A stretch of 64,000 bases of DNA from an uncultured Paraglaciecola sp. (lineage in GTDB: Bacteria > Pseudomonadota > Gammaproteobacteria > Enterobacterales > Alteromonadaceae): positions 62,001 through 126,000 of the forward strand of contig NZ_CAKZKO010000037.1 of the NCBI RefSeq assembly GCF_937123705.1, read 5' to 3'. This document shows, in pieces, positions 10,059 through 18,211 of the stretch. Every line of letters starts with the position of its first letter. Within the stretch, counting starts at the first letter, position 1. The notes beneath the pieces were generated by a model, which was not told the DNA's origin, did not search any database, and worked only from the letters and a program-made list of their open reading frames with translations. The position numbers and the translations under genes are program-made.

Positions 10059-11222
10059 ATGTTAAGAGTTTCAGTTCCAGAACGCGCTAACTGGAAAAGG
10101 AAAGCCGCCGAATTTGGTTTTAAGTTTCATACTATGTACGGTGAACCATACTGGGATGAGTCGGCTTATTATCAATTTTCGCTGCAACAAATTGAACAAG
10201 ACCTAGAAGCCCCCACCGAAGAAATTCATCAGATGTGTTTGCAGGTGGTAGATAAAGTCGCAAACTCTCAAGAGTTGCTAGAAAAATTTCAGATTCCACC
10301 AGTATTTTGGCAACAAGTCTCTGACTCATGGAACACCCAAGAACCTAGCCTGTACTCTCGACTAGATTTTGCCTACCACGGCAAAGGCCCTGCCAAGCTA
10401 TACGAGAACAATGCCGATACCCCTACCTCTTTATATGAGTCTGGATTTTGGCAATGGCTATGGTTAGAAGAGCAAGTTAATGCCGGTAAAATTGCCAAGC
10501 AAGCCGACCAATTTAACTCACTGCAAGAAAAGCTGGTACATCGACTCGCTGCCATAGCCAAACATTACAATATCAATCAAATGCACTTTGCTTGCTGCCA
10601 AGATACTGATGAAGATCGCGGTACAGTGCAATATTTACAAGACTGCGCCAAAGAGGCCGGTTTAGGTGATGACTTTGTGTTTATTGAAGATATTGGTTTA
10701 GCAGAATGTGGCAGCTTTAGTGATTTACAAAATAATAAAATTCAAACGTTATTTAAGCTTTATCCCTGGGAGTTTATGCAACGAGAAGAGTTTGGGCAGG
10801 CTATTGGAAAGGCCCAAGTTAATTGGCTAGAGCCAATATGGAAGTCAATTTTATCCAATAAGGCATTGATGCCTATGCTTTGGAAATTATTTCCCAAACA
10901 TCCCAACTTACTGCCCGCTTATTTCGAAGATGAGTTGGCTAAGGCACAAGAGAGTAAACTGGTTAAAAAGCCTATTTTCTCCCGTGAAGGAGCCAATATC
11001 AGTGTGATTGAGAATGGTAAAACCGTGCTACATGCAGATGGGCCTTATGGTGAAGAAGGGTTTATTTATCAAGCCTATTCGCCCCTGCCGCAGTTTGGTG
11101 ATAACCATACTTTAATAGGCTCATGGTTGGTAAACAATCAAGCGGCTGGCATTTCTGTAAGGGAAGACGCTTCGGCTATTACTCAAGATGGCTCGCGTTA
11201 TTTACCCCATATTATTTTGTGA
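10059..11222 (+). CDS. yjfC: Glutathionylspermidine synthase-like ATP-grasp ligase YjfC
   Basis: The 387 residues equal the length of E. coli YjfC/YgiC. The protein corresponds to the synthetase (ATP-grasp) half of glutathionylspermidine synthase without the amidase half. Visible motifs include [29 protein letters not shown] (positions about 100-128), the substrate and ATP region seen in the family, and [14 protein letters not shown] near the nucleotide site. Whether it truly makes glutathionylspermidine is not established for the YgiC/YjfC type; it ligates an amine to a carboxylate by inference. It is the last gene of the yjf operon proper. Confidence 0.9.
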   Translation: MLRVSVPERANWKRKAAEFGFKFHTMYGEPYWDESAYYQFSLQQIEQDLEAPTEEIHQMCLQVVDKVANSQELLEKFQIPPVFWQQVSDSWNTQEPSLYSRLDFAYHGKGPAKLYENNADTPTSLYESGFWQWLWLEEQVNAGKIAKQADQFNSLQEKLVHRLAAIAKHYNINQMHFACCQDTDEDRGTVQYLQDCAKEAGLGDDFVFIEDIGLAECGSFSDLQNNKIQTLFKLYPWEFMQREEFGQAIGKAQVNWLEPIWKSILSNKALMPMLWKLFPKHPNLLPAYFEDELAKAQESKLVKKPIFSREGANISVIENGKTVLHADGPYGEEGFIYQAYSPLPQFGDNHTLIGSWLVNNQAAGISVREDASAITQDGSRYLPHIIL

Positions 11223-11296
11223 CAATTTGACATGACTAATGTGAAGTTTATCCGTCACACTTTGGCTATCAATTCCAACAACCCATTATTGACCTT

Positions 11297-11863
11297 ATGA
11301 ATTCCATCATTAAGCCTTTAAACTACAATCAACATTTTCGTTTAGTGCTTGGCATTTTCGTCGTGTTTAGTGTGATAGAAATCATCAATTTGTTCACTGG
11401 ACGTATGCTGAGCCAATTGGGTACTATTCCTCGCTATGTGCCTGGCCTCAAAGGCATTATTTTGGGGCCCTTTGTACATGGCAGTGTACAACATTATTTT
11501 TCTAATATTATTCCCCTATGTATCTTTAGCTATTTGCTACTGCAATATGGTCTAAAACGTTATGTGCAAGTCACCATTTGGATCCTGTTAATTTCTGGGT
11601 TACTAGTATGGTTATTCGCAAGGCCTGCCACACATATAGGTGTTAGTGGCATCATTTATGGCTATTTTGGTTATCTAATGTTGGCGGGGTTCTTAAGTGG
11701 TAAATTTAAACTGATTATTATTGCGGTACTCGTCGCATTTTTTTACGGCGGGCTAATCTTTGGTATTTTACCTTCTAGCCCTTTTGTTTCTTGGGAATCG
11801 CACTTGTTTGGATTTATCTCAGGGTTAACCGCAGCAAAATTTTGGGCAAAACCTTCGCGCTGA
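11297..11863 (+). CDS. Rhomboid family intramembrane serine protease
   Basis: A six-span membrane protease of 188 residues. The catalytic serine is in GVSG (Ser117) and the histidine is His169 in SWESHLFGF. The family H-x4-H-x3-N signature is present as residues 61-70. It has no extra N-terminal domain, so it is a minimal bacterial rhomboid. Rhomboids cut membrane proteins within or next to a transmembrane helix; the substrate here is unknown. It lies 74 bases after yjfC on the same strand and may share the operon, possibly with its own promoter. Confidence 0.92.
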   Translation: MNSIIKPLNYNQHFRLVLGIFVVFSVIEIINLFTGRMLSQLGTIPRYVPGLKGIILGPFVHGSVQHYFSNIIPLCIFSYLLLQYGLKRYVQVTIWILLISGLLVWLFARPATHIGVSGIIYGYFGYLMLAGFLSGKFKLIIIAVLVAFFYGGLIFGILPSSPFVSWESHLFGFISGLTAAKFWAKPSR

Positions 11864-11918
11864 ACCCAGAATCCGAATATAATGCCCAAGCCATCTAATG
11901 CAGAATAATAGGTAATTA

Positions 11919-12617
11919 ATGTCCAATCCTACACCACAAAAACAGTCAGGCCTTCTAGGAAACTTAGCCTTTAATATCGTCATTCCGGTACTGATTTTAA
12001 CCAATCTAAGTACCGAAGAATATCTAGGTCCAGCGTGGAGTATTGTGGCGGCGTTAATTTTTCCTATTGGTTATGGCATTTGGGATCTTAAACAGACAGC
12101 CAAGATAAACCCATTTTCAGTGCTGGGTATTGTCAGTGTATTTTTAACAGGCGGTATTAGTTTGCTTGAACTACCGGCTGAGTACATTGCCATTAAAGAA
12201 GCCACTATTCCCGCTATTATTGGTATTGCAGTGCTTATTACCCAAAAAACCAGCAAACCCTTATTAAAAGTCTTTGTGCTAAGTGAGCAAATCATCAATT
12301 GGCAAAATCTGAATCAATCCTTAGAAAATTCTGGTACTAGTAGTGAATTTGAGAAAAAAATGGCGGTAAGCTCGTATATTGTTGCGGGATCGTTTTTCTT
12401 GTCGGCAGCGCTCAACTATATTTTGGCGAAGTTGATCTTAGTTAGTCCTCCAGGTACCCCAGAATACACTGAAGAGTTGGGACGTATGACAGCCTTAAGT
12501 TACCCAGTGATTGTGATCCCAAGCATGCTAATGTTAATAGCAGCCTTGTGGTACATTTTTTCACAAATAAAAAAACTAACAGGTGAAGATCTAGAACATT
12601 TTTTGGCTGATATTTAA
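11919..12617 (+). CDS. VC0807-like multi-pass membrane protein
   Basis: A hydrophobic protein of 232 residues with about six spans. The opening LAFNIVIPVLILTNLS and GPAWSIVAALIFPIGYGIWDL resemble the VC0807 family, sometimes labelled MFS-like, whose function is unknown. It has no obvious substrate motif. It follows the rhomboid gene by 55 bases and ends at a hairpin shared with the convergent phosphatase gene. Confidence 0.75.
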   Translation: MSNPTPQKQSGLLGNLAFNIVIPVLILTNLSTEEYLGPAWSIVAALIFPIGYGIWDLKQTAKINPFSVLGIVSVFLTGGISLLELPAEYIAIKEATIPAIIGIAVLITQKTSKPLLKVFVLSEQIINWQNLNQSLENSGTSSEFEKKMAVSSYIVAGSFFLSAALNYILAKLILVSPPGTPEYTEELGRMTALSYPVIVIPSMLMLIAALWYIFSQIKKLTGEDLEHFLADI

Positions 12618-12628
12618 ACGATAATAAT

Positions 12629-12654
12629 GCCCGGATAACAAAAGTTATCCGGGC
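12629..12654. terminator. Hairpin between convergent genes
   Basis: A perfect 11-base-pair stem, GCCCGGATAAC with loop AAAA, lies 12 bases after the VC0807-like gene and 12 before the end of the phosphatase gene. It lacks a strong T run but fits a two-way terminator. Confidence 0.55.
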
Positions 12655-12665
12655 AACATAAGCCT

Positions 12666-13976
12666 TTATTTCTTAGGGTTTAATATTTCAAAGATAGTAT
12701 GAGCTATTTCGATGTTGTCCATATGCCCGCGAAAACGTTCACTTCCTGCCCCTTTAGCAAAAATTTGCACGTCTACCCCTGTATGACCTTCAGTCGTCCA
12801 ACCTGTATCGGAACGATTATCCAGAATGTTAAAAATTGCTTTAAGAAAAGGTCTAGACTGTTTGGAATCGATACCTTCAATACTGGCAATTTCTGACTGG
12901 TTCAGTTCAAACCCTAATAACTCAGAGGCCAATGCCCCTTTGTCTTTAGCCAAGACCAATTGTGAACTGATGGCCTCTGGTGAAGTTTTTAAATTTTTCA
13001 ACCAATCAGGTTTCCAACTATAGTTACCTCTAGCACCAATACTTAGGCCACCGGTACTGTGGTCGGCCGTGGCAACCATAAGAGTGTCAGGGTTTTGTTC
13101 TAGGTATTGCTCTAGCCATTCTAACGTAACGGCAAGATCATGCATTTCAGCCATAGCAGAGGCGATATCATTGCCGTGTCCAGCCCAATCAACTTGGCTT
13201 GCTTCTATTAATAAAAAGTACCCTTGATCGTTTTCTAACTGGCGAATGGCTGCTTTAGACAGTGTAGGCAACCGCAATTTGTCTGTACTCTCTAACGCCC
13301 AAGGCATGCCTTTATCTGCAAATAAACCTAATAATGGTGTGCCCGCTTTCACAGTGTTAAGTTGGGCTAATTTATCGACATATTGATAACCTGCAGCTTT
13401 AAACTGCTCGACCAAATTACGATCTTCACGAATAAAATATTTCCATCCCCCCCCTAACATCACGTCTAAAACGAATTGCCCTTGAATTTTTTCATCAAAA
13501 TAACTATCGGCTATTTGATTGTAATTATGGCGACTTTCATTATGCGCACCAAAGCTCGCTGGTGTCGCATGGTTAATCTGCGAAGTAACGGCCACACCGG
13601 TTTTTAAGCCACGCCTTTTAGCAAGTTCAATTAGGGTTTGTACAGGCTTTTTATGAGCGTCAACCGCTATAGCGCCATTGTAAGTTTTAGTCGCTGTTGA
13701 TAAAGCTGTGGCACTGGCGGCCGAATCAGTCACATAACCCGTGTCTCTATCTGGATGCGTGCTAGCCATGCCAACCAATAATCTGTCGAATACAGTCTGT
13801 TCCACTTCATGGGTACTAGGATCATCAGCGTACATACGATAAGCCGTTGTATAAGATGGGCCCATGCCATCACCCACAATCATAATGACATTTTTAGGTG
13901 TCTTCGCTGCCATTGCAAACTGGCTTTGTGCTGTTAATAATAATGCCGCCAATAAAGGAGTCGTAAGTTGCTTCAT
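12666..13976 (-). CDS. Periplasmic alkaline phosphatase
   Basis: The 436 residues start with a signal peptide (cleavage near AMA-AK, residue 23). The metal-binding opening NVIMIVGDGMGP and the nucleophile region GYVTDSAASATAL, with Ser85, are clear. Further metal ligands are in ASQVDWAGHGND, ATADHSTGG and TEGHTGVDV. It hydrolyses phosphate monoesters in the periplasm and needs zinc and magnesium. The ATG at 13976 follows CGGAGA. The gene is alone on its strand; no pho box was identified. It belongs to the PhoA superfamily, but the bacterial subfamily was not determined. Confidence 0.93.
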   Translation of the reverse strand: MKQLTTPLLAALLLTAQSQFAMAAKTPKNVIMIVGDGMGPSYTTAYRMYADDPSTHEVEQTVFDRLLVGMASTHPDRDTGYVTDSAASATALSTATKTYNGAIAVDAHKKPVQTLIELAKRRGLKTGVAVTSQINHATPASFGAHNESRHNYNQIADSYFDEKIQGQFVLDVMLGGGWKYFIREDRNLVEQFKAAGYQYVDKLAQLNTVKAGTPLLGLFADKGMPWALESTDKLRLPTLSKAAIRQLENDQGYFLLIEASQVDWAGHGNDIASAMAEMHDLAVTLEWLEQYLEQNPDTLMVATADHSTGGLSIGARGNYSWKPDWLKNLKTSPEAISSQLVLAKDKGALASELLGFELNQSEIASIEGIDSKQSRPFLKAIFNILDNRSDTGWTTEGHTGVDVQIFAKGAGSERFRGHMDNIEIAHTIFEILNPKK

Positions 13977-14085
13977 CTGGTCTCCGAGGTTGAATATGTG
14001 AATAAAAATAGTTGGAGTTACTTAACATCACCCCAATATAGTTTGTTTATATGAACAAAAAATGAAACGCGAAATTTTAGATAAT

Positions 14086-15039
14086 TCAATTACCAGCGTC
14101 TAGTATTTGGCGCATCCGTTGCTGTACAACGTCCACCAATAGGTCAGGTTGAAACTTTGAAATAAAGCGATTACAGCCTACTTTTTCAACCATGGCCTCA
14201 TTAAAGCTACCACTTAAGGATGTATTTAATGCCACAAATAAATCGCTCATACGAGGATCTTGTCGCACTTCTGAGGTCAATCTATAGCCATCCATTTCAG
14301 GCATTTCTGCATCGGTGAACATCATTAAAATTTCATCTGTGACGATCTTACCTGCTTCAGCCCAGCTTTTTAATAGCTTTAATGCTTTTAACCCATCATT
14401 TACTTCAATGATTTCTAGCCCCAATTGACTCAACGTTTCTCGTATTTGCCAGCGCGCAGTGGCTGAATCATCCACAATCAGTACCTTCTTACCAACCAGA
14501 TGACTCGTCACACTATTATCTAATACCTCTTCAGAAATAGTCGTATCGTACTCAACAATTTCAGCCAGTACTTTTTCAACATCAATAATTTCAACCAACT
14601 CGTTTCTGTCTTCAATCTCAATCTGAGTAATGGCGGTTAAATAATTATTTTTACCTACGGTACTAGGTGGTGGTTGAATGTCACTCCAAGAGGTATTCAC
14701 AATACGGATCACTTCTCCAATTAAAAACCCCTGAACACTTCTATTATATTCTGTGATAATCACATTCGCTGGCTGGTACTGCTCTTGATTGATAGACATT
14801 TTAATGGCCGAACGAAGATCAATAATAGGGATAGATTTTCCTCTGTAGTTTGTTACACCTGATAGGTGCTGATGAGAGCCAGGCATTTGATTCATGACAG
14901 GCACAGTAATTACCTCTCTGATCTTAAACACATTTAGAGCAAAAATATGTCTAGAGCCCAATTTAAACATCAGTAATTCTAGTCTGTTTTCACCTACAAG
15001 CTTAGTGCGTTGATCAATTGACGACATTAATTCTGACAT
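14086..15039 (-). CDS. cheV: Chemotaxis coupling protein CheV
   Basis: CheV joins a CheW-like coupling domain to a receiver domain and links chemoreceptors to CheA with feedback by phosphorylation. The CheW part covers about residues 15-160 (LFKLGSR-type core, VTNYRGKSIPIIDL). The receiver covers about 184-310, with Asp190/Asp191 (IVDDSATAR), the phosphoacceptor Asp243 (FTDAEMPEMDGYRL) and Lys near 298 (FISKF). The ATG at 15039 follows AGAGAG. No other chemotaxis gene is in the window, so it works with a che cluster elsewhere. Confidence 0.93.
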   Translation of the reverse strand: MSELMSSIDQRTKLVGENRLELLMFKLGSRHIFALNVFKIREVITVPVMNQMPGSHQHLSGVTNYRGKSIPIIDLRSAIKMSINQEQYQPANVIITEYNRSVQGFLIGEVIRIVNTSWSDIQPPPSTVGKNNYLTAITQIEIEDRNELVEIIDVEKVLAEIVEYDTTISEEVLDNSVTSHLVGKKVLIVDDSATARWQIRETLSQLGLEIIEVNDGLKALKLLKSWAEAGKIVTDEILMMFTDAEMPEMDGYRLTSEVRQDPRMSDLFVALNTSLSGSFNEAMVEKVGCNRFISKFQPDLLVDVVQQRMRQILDAGN

Positions 15040-15295
15040 ACAAACTCTCTTTTAATGTTTTGGCTACCGCCTAGTTACATAATACACCTGCTGGCACGCT
15101 CAATAGTAGCGACTTCAAAACAATTTTGTCGATAAGTACAAACAACACCTTATCAACATTCACAATACTTATGATGAGAATACTTTATATAGATTTCAAA
15201 TATATCCATGACCTATATAGGATGGTCACCAACAGCAACCCACTACACTTTATCGGTTGCTTAATTTTTTACCATACAGTTATAGGAATACTCAA

Positions 15296-16894
15296 ATGTC
15301 TCAATATCAAAATGATGTTAACCAATTTGCAAAACTTAGAGCAGCTAAAGCTGGGGCATGGAATGCAATCAATCCAGATTATGCCGCACGAATGAAAGCG
15401 CAAAATCGCTTTAAAACGGGACTTGATATTGCTAGGTATACAGCAGGTATCATGCGTAAAGATATGCAAGACTATGATGCTGATTCAAGCCAATACACCC
15501 AGTCATTAGGCTGCTGGCACGGCTTTATTGGTCAACAAAAAATGTTGGCGGTAAAAAAACATCAAGGCACCACGGATAAAAGCTACTTGTATCTATCAGG
15601 ATGGATGGTAGCCGCACTACGCTCCGAGTTTGGCCCATTGCCTGACCAATCTATGCACGAAAAAACTTCGGTTGCGGCACTGATTGAAGAGCTATACACC
15701 TTTTTACGTCAGGCTGATGCCCGTGAACTAGGCGATCTATTTAGGCAATTAGATGAAGCCAAACAAAATGGCCAAGATACATCAGGTATTCAAGCCTCAA
15801 TTGATAATTACCAAACCCATGTAGTGCCTATTATTGCCGATATCGATGCGGGCTTTGGTAACGAAGAAGCCACCTATCTATTGGCGAAGAAACTGATCGA
15901 AGCCGGGGCTTGTTGTATTCAAATAGAAAACCAAGTATCTGACGCTAAGCAATGTGGCCATCAGGATGGTAAAGTGACAGTACCACATGAAGACTTTTTG
16001 GCAAAAATTAACGCAGTGCGTTACGCATTTTTAGAGTTAGGTGTGGAAGAAGGCGTAATCGTTGCTCGTACTGATTCATTAGGTGCAGGCCTTACCCAAA
16101 AAATACCTGTATCACAAAGCCCAGGCGATTTAGCGGCTCAGTACAACGCTTTTCTTGATGCCAGCGAGGTGACATCAGTCGATGATCTAGCTGAAGGCGA
16201 TTCTGTACTTAAACAAAACGGTAAGTTAGTTAAACCGGTACGCTTACCAAACGGGTTATATAAGTTTCAAGAAAATACTGGCTTTGATCGCGTGGTACTT
16301 GACTGCATCACCTCATTGCAAAATGGCGCTGACTTACTGTGGATTGAAACCGAAAAACCACACGTGGGTCAAATCGGCGATATGGTTAGAGCCATCAGAA
16401 ACGAAATCCCCAATGCCAAGCTTGTGTATAATAATTCTCCGTCATTCAACTGGACCTTAAACTTCCGCCAGCAAATATTTGATGCATGGACAGAAGCAGG
16501 TAAAGATACTAGCCAATATGTACGTGATGAATTGATGTCAGTCACTTACGATGAGTCAGAATTGGCCCTTGAAGCGGATGAAAAAATTAAAACATTCCAG
16601 GCAGATGCCGCTCGTGAAGCCGGAATTTTCCATCACCTTATTACTTTACCTACCTACCATACTGCAGCGTTATCTACTGATAATCTTGCCAAAGGTTACT
16701 TTGGTGACCAAGGTATGCTGGCCTATGTGAAGGGCGTACAACGTAAAGAAATTAGACAAGGCCTAGCATGCGTTAAACACCAAGCCATGGCAGGCTCGAA
16801 TATGGGTGATGATCATAAGGAATACTTCTCTGGCGACCAAGCCCTAAAAGCTTCGGGAGAAGACAATACTATGAATCAATTTGACGCTAACTAA
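15296..16894 (+). CDS. aceA: Isocitrate lyase
   Basis: Isocitrate lyase splits isocitrate into succinate and glyoxylate, the first glyoxylate-shunt step. The protein has 532 residues from ATG 15296, which follows TATAGGAA; the frame opens 13 codons earlier without a ribosome site. Its length matches the long form known in Pseudomonas rather than the 434-residue E. coli enzyme. The active-site motif is KQCGHQDGK, with IADIDAGFGN before it and NNSPSFNWTLNF near the C-terminal half. The partner enzyme, malate synthase G, lies two genes downstream, with a LysR regulator between. Confidence 0.96.
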   Translation: MSQYQNDVNQFAKLRAAKAGAWNAINPDYAARMKAQNRFKTGLDIARYTAGIMRKDMQDYDADSSQYTQSLGCWHGFIGQQKMLAVKKHQGTTDKSYLYLSGWMVAALRSEFGPLPDQSMHEKTSVAALIEELYTFLRQADARELGDLFRQLDEAKQNGQDTSGIQASIDNYQTHVVPIIADIDAGFGNEEATYLLAKKLIEAGACCIQIENQVSDAKQCGHQDGKVTVPHEDFLAKINAVRYAFLELGVEEGVIVARTDSLGAGLTQKIPVSQSPGDLAAQYNAFLDASEVTSVDDLAEGDSVLKQNGKLVKPVRLPNGLYKFQENTGFDRVVLDCITSLQNGADLLWIETEKPHVGQIGDMVRAIRNEIPNAKLVYNNSPSFNWTLNFRQQIFDAWTEAGKDTSQYVRDELMSVTYDESELALEADEKIKTFQADAAREAGIFHHLITLPTYHTAALSTDNLAKGYFGDQGMLAYVKGVQRKEIRQGLACVKHQAMAGSNMGDDHKEYFSGDQALKASGEDNTMNQFDAN

Positions 16895-16937
16895 GTCACT
16901 CCTACTCAGAATAAGAAGCGTCTGTTAGTAGCGTTAT

Positions 16938-16971
16938 TTGATAGCTTGTAGCCTAGGCTACAAGCTATCAA
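16938..16971. repeat. Perfect 34-base palindrome after aceA
   Basis: Each half reads TTGATAGCTTGTAGCCT and meets its exact complement with no spacer (centre between 16954 and 16955). It lies 44 bases after the aceA stop and 173 before the lysR gene. No T run follows on either strand. It may end the aceA transcript as a long hairpin, or act as a protein-binding site for the glyoxylate genes. Confidence 0.7.
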
Positions 16972-17144
16972 TATCATTCAGATCATCAATATTAATACTA
17001 AATCAAATAAGTCACACAACTCACAACCTGCCTTTACGAAAAGATTAAGTTACTGTTTTTAAATAATAACCTAATATCTGGAATAGATAATTAATACTGA
17101 TAATATTCTACAATGAAATCAGTTTTTACAATGAGATAACAACC

Positions 17145-18089
17145 ATGAATATTGCCAAGGTAGATTTAAACTTATTAGTTTATTTAGATGTATTACTAAG
17201 AGAAGGCAGTGTCACTAAAGCGGCAAACCAACTTAGTATCACTCAGCCCGCAATGAGTAATGGTCTTAGAAGGTTAAGAGACTTATTCGCCGATCCTCTC
17301 TTGGTACGTACCAGTGACGGCATGACCCCAACTAAACGCGCCTTAGAATTGAAACCTATTATTAGAGATGTGCTTTCTAAACTTGAAACCACTATTCAGC
17401 CAGAAACAGACTTTAGTCCGTTGGAAAGCGAGCGCACATTTAGGATAATGGCCAGCGATTACGCAGAGTCAACCTTATTAATGGAAGTCATTGAGCGATT
17501 AAATCATCAAGCACCCAATGTCACGCTTGACCTGATCACTCCTAGCGATGTGACTTTTCACGATGTAGAGCAAGGTAAAGTAGATATGGCGATCAATCGA
17601 TTTGATGAATTGCCTCTTTCGTTTCATCAAAAAGTAGTCTGGTATGACACTTTCTCTTGTGTTGTAAGTAGCGATAACCCTATTACCAAAAACTTTGATC
17701 TCGAACAGTATTTAACTAGCAAACATATTTGGGTAAGTAAAACCGGTTTTGGTGTGGGTGTAGGAATCGATCCAAATGAAGTACAGAAATTAGGTTGGGT
17801 AGATGCTGAGTTGACAAAAATAGGCAAAAAACGTGATATACGGGTGTTTACTCGGCACTATCACGTTGCCTTACAGCTAGCCAAAGCACAAAACTTAATC
17901 GCAACTCTACCAACAAGAGCCGCCAATATTTACCAGAATGATCCCCAAGTTGACATACTTGCTCCACCGTTTGATATTCCCCCAATAGCATTAAAAATGG
18001 CTTGGAGTGCCTTACTGCAACATGACGCTGGGCATATCTGGTTAAGACGGTTGATCACTGAAGTCGGTGCAAAACTCAGTAACGCTTAA
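17145..18089 (+). CDS. LysR family regulator between aceA and malate synthase
   Basis: A 314-residue LysR-type regulator. The N-terminal winged helix-turn-helix is clear (LNLLVYLDVLLREGSVTKAA then QLSITQPAMSNGLRRLRDLF). The effector-binding domain runs from about residue 95 to the end. It is flanked by the two glyoxylate-shunt genes on the same strand, so control of these genes in response to an acetate or glyoxylate-related signal is likely. The palindromes at 16938-16971 and 18159-18190 are candidate binding sites. No ligand can be read from sequence. Confidence 0.9.
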   Translation: MNIAKVDLNLLVYLDVLLREGSVTKAANQLSITQPAMSNGLRRLRDLFADPLLVRTSDGMTPTKRALELKPIIRDVLSKLETTIQPETDFSPLESERTFRIMASDYAESTLLMEVIERLNHQAPNVTLDLITPSDVTFHDVEQGKVDMAINRFDELPLSFHQKVVWYDTFSCVVSSDNPITKNFDLEQYLTSKHIWVSKTGFGVGVGIDPNEVQKLGWVDAELTKIGKKRDIRVFTRHYHVALQLAKAQNLIATLPTRAANIYQNDPQVDILAPPFDIPPIALKMAWSALLQHDAGHIWLRRLITEVGAKLSNA

Positions 18090-18158
18090 CGACAATTCAT
18101 TTCCAATAAATGTTATATCTTCTGTGAATGAAAGGAATAACTAACATAAATTAATGAG

Positions 18159-18190
18159 TATAATACTAGGATCGTAAACTTAGTATTATA
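18159..18190 (+). promoter_or_regulatory. Inverted repeat overlapping the -10 of malate synthase
   Basis: TATAATACTA and its complement TAGTATTATA are separated by 12 bases, starting 53 bases before the glcB ATG. The left arm includes a perfect -10 hexamer TATAAT (18159-18164) with only a weak -35. A dyad covering the -10 and start point is typical of a repressor operator, though a start-site activator cannot be excluded. Confidence 0.5.
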
Positions 18191-18211
18191 TGCAAAACAA
18201 CAGAGCAACTT

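Noticed and set aside
15126..15395. 89-residue plus-strand frame overlapping the start of aceA
   Set aside because: It is a different frame from isocitrate lyase, has no protein family features, and is mostly low-complexity upstream sequence.
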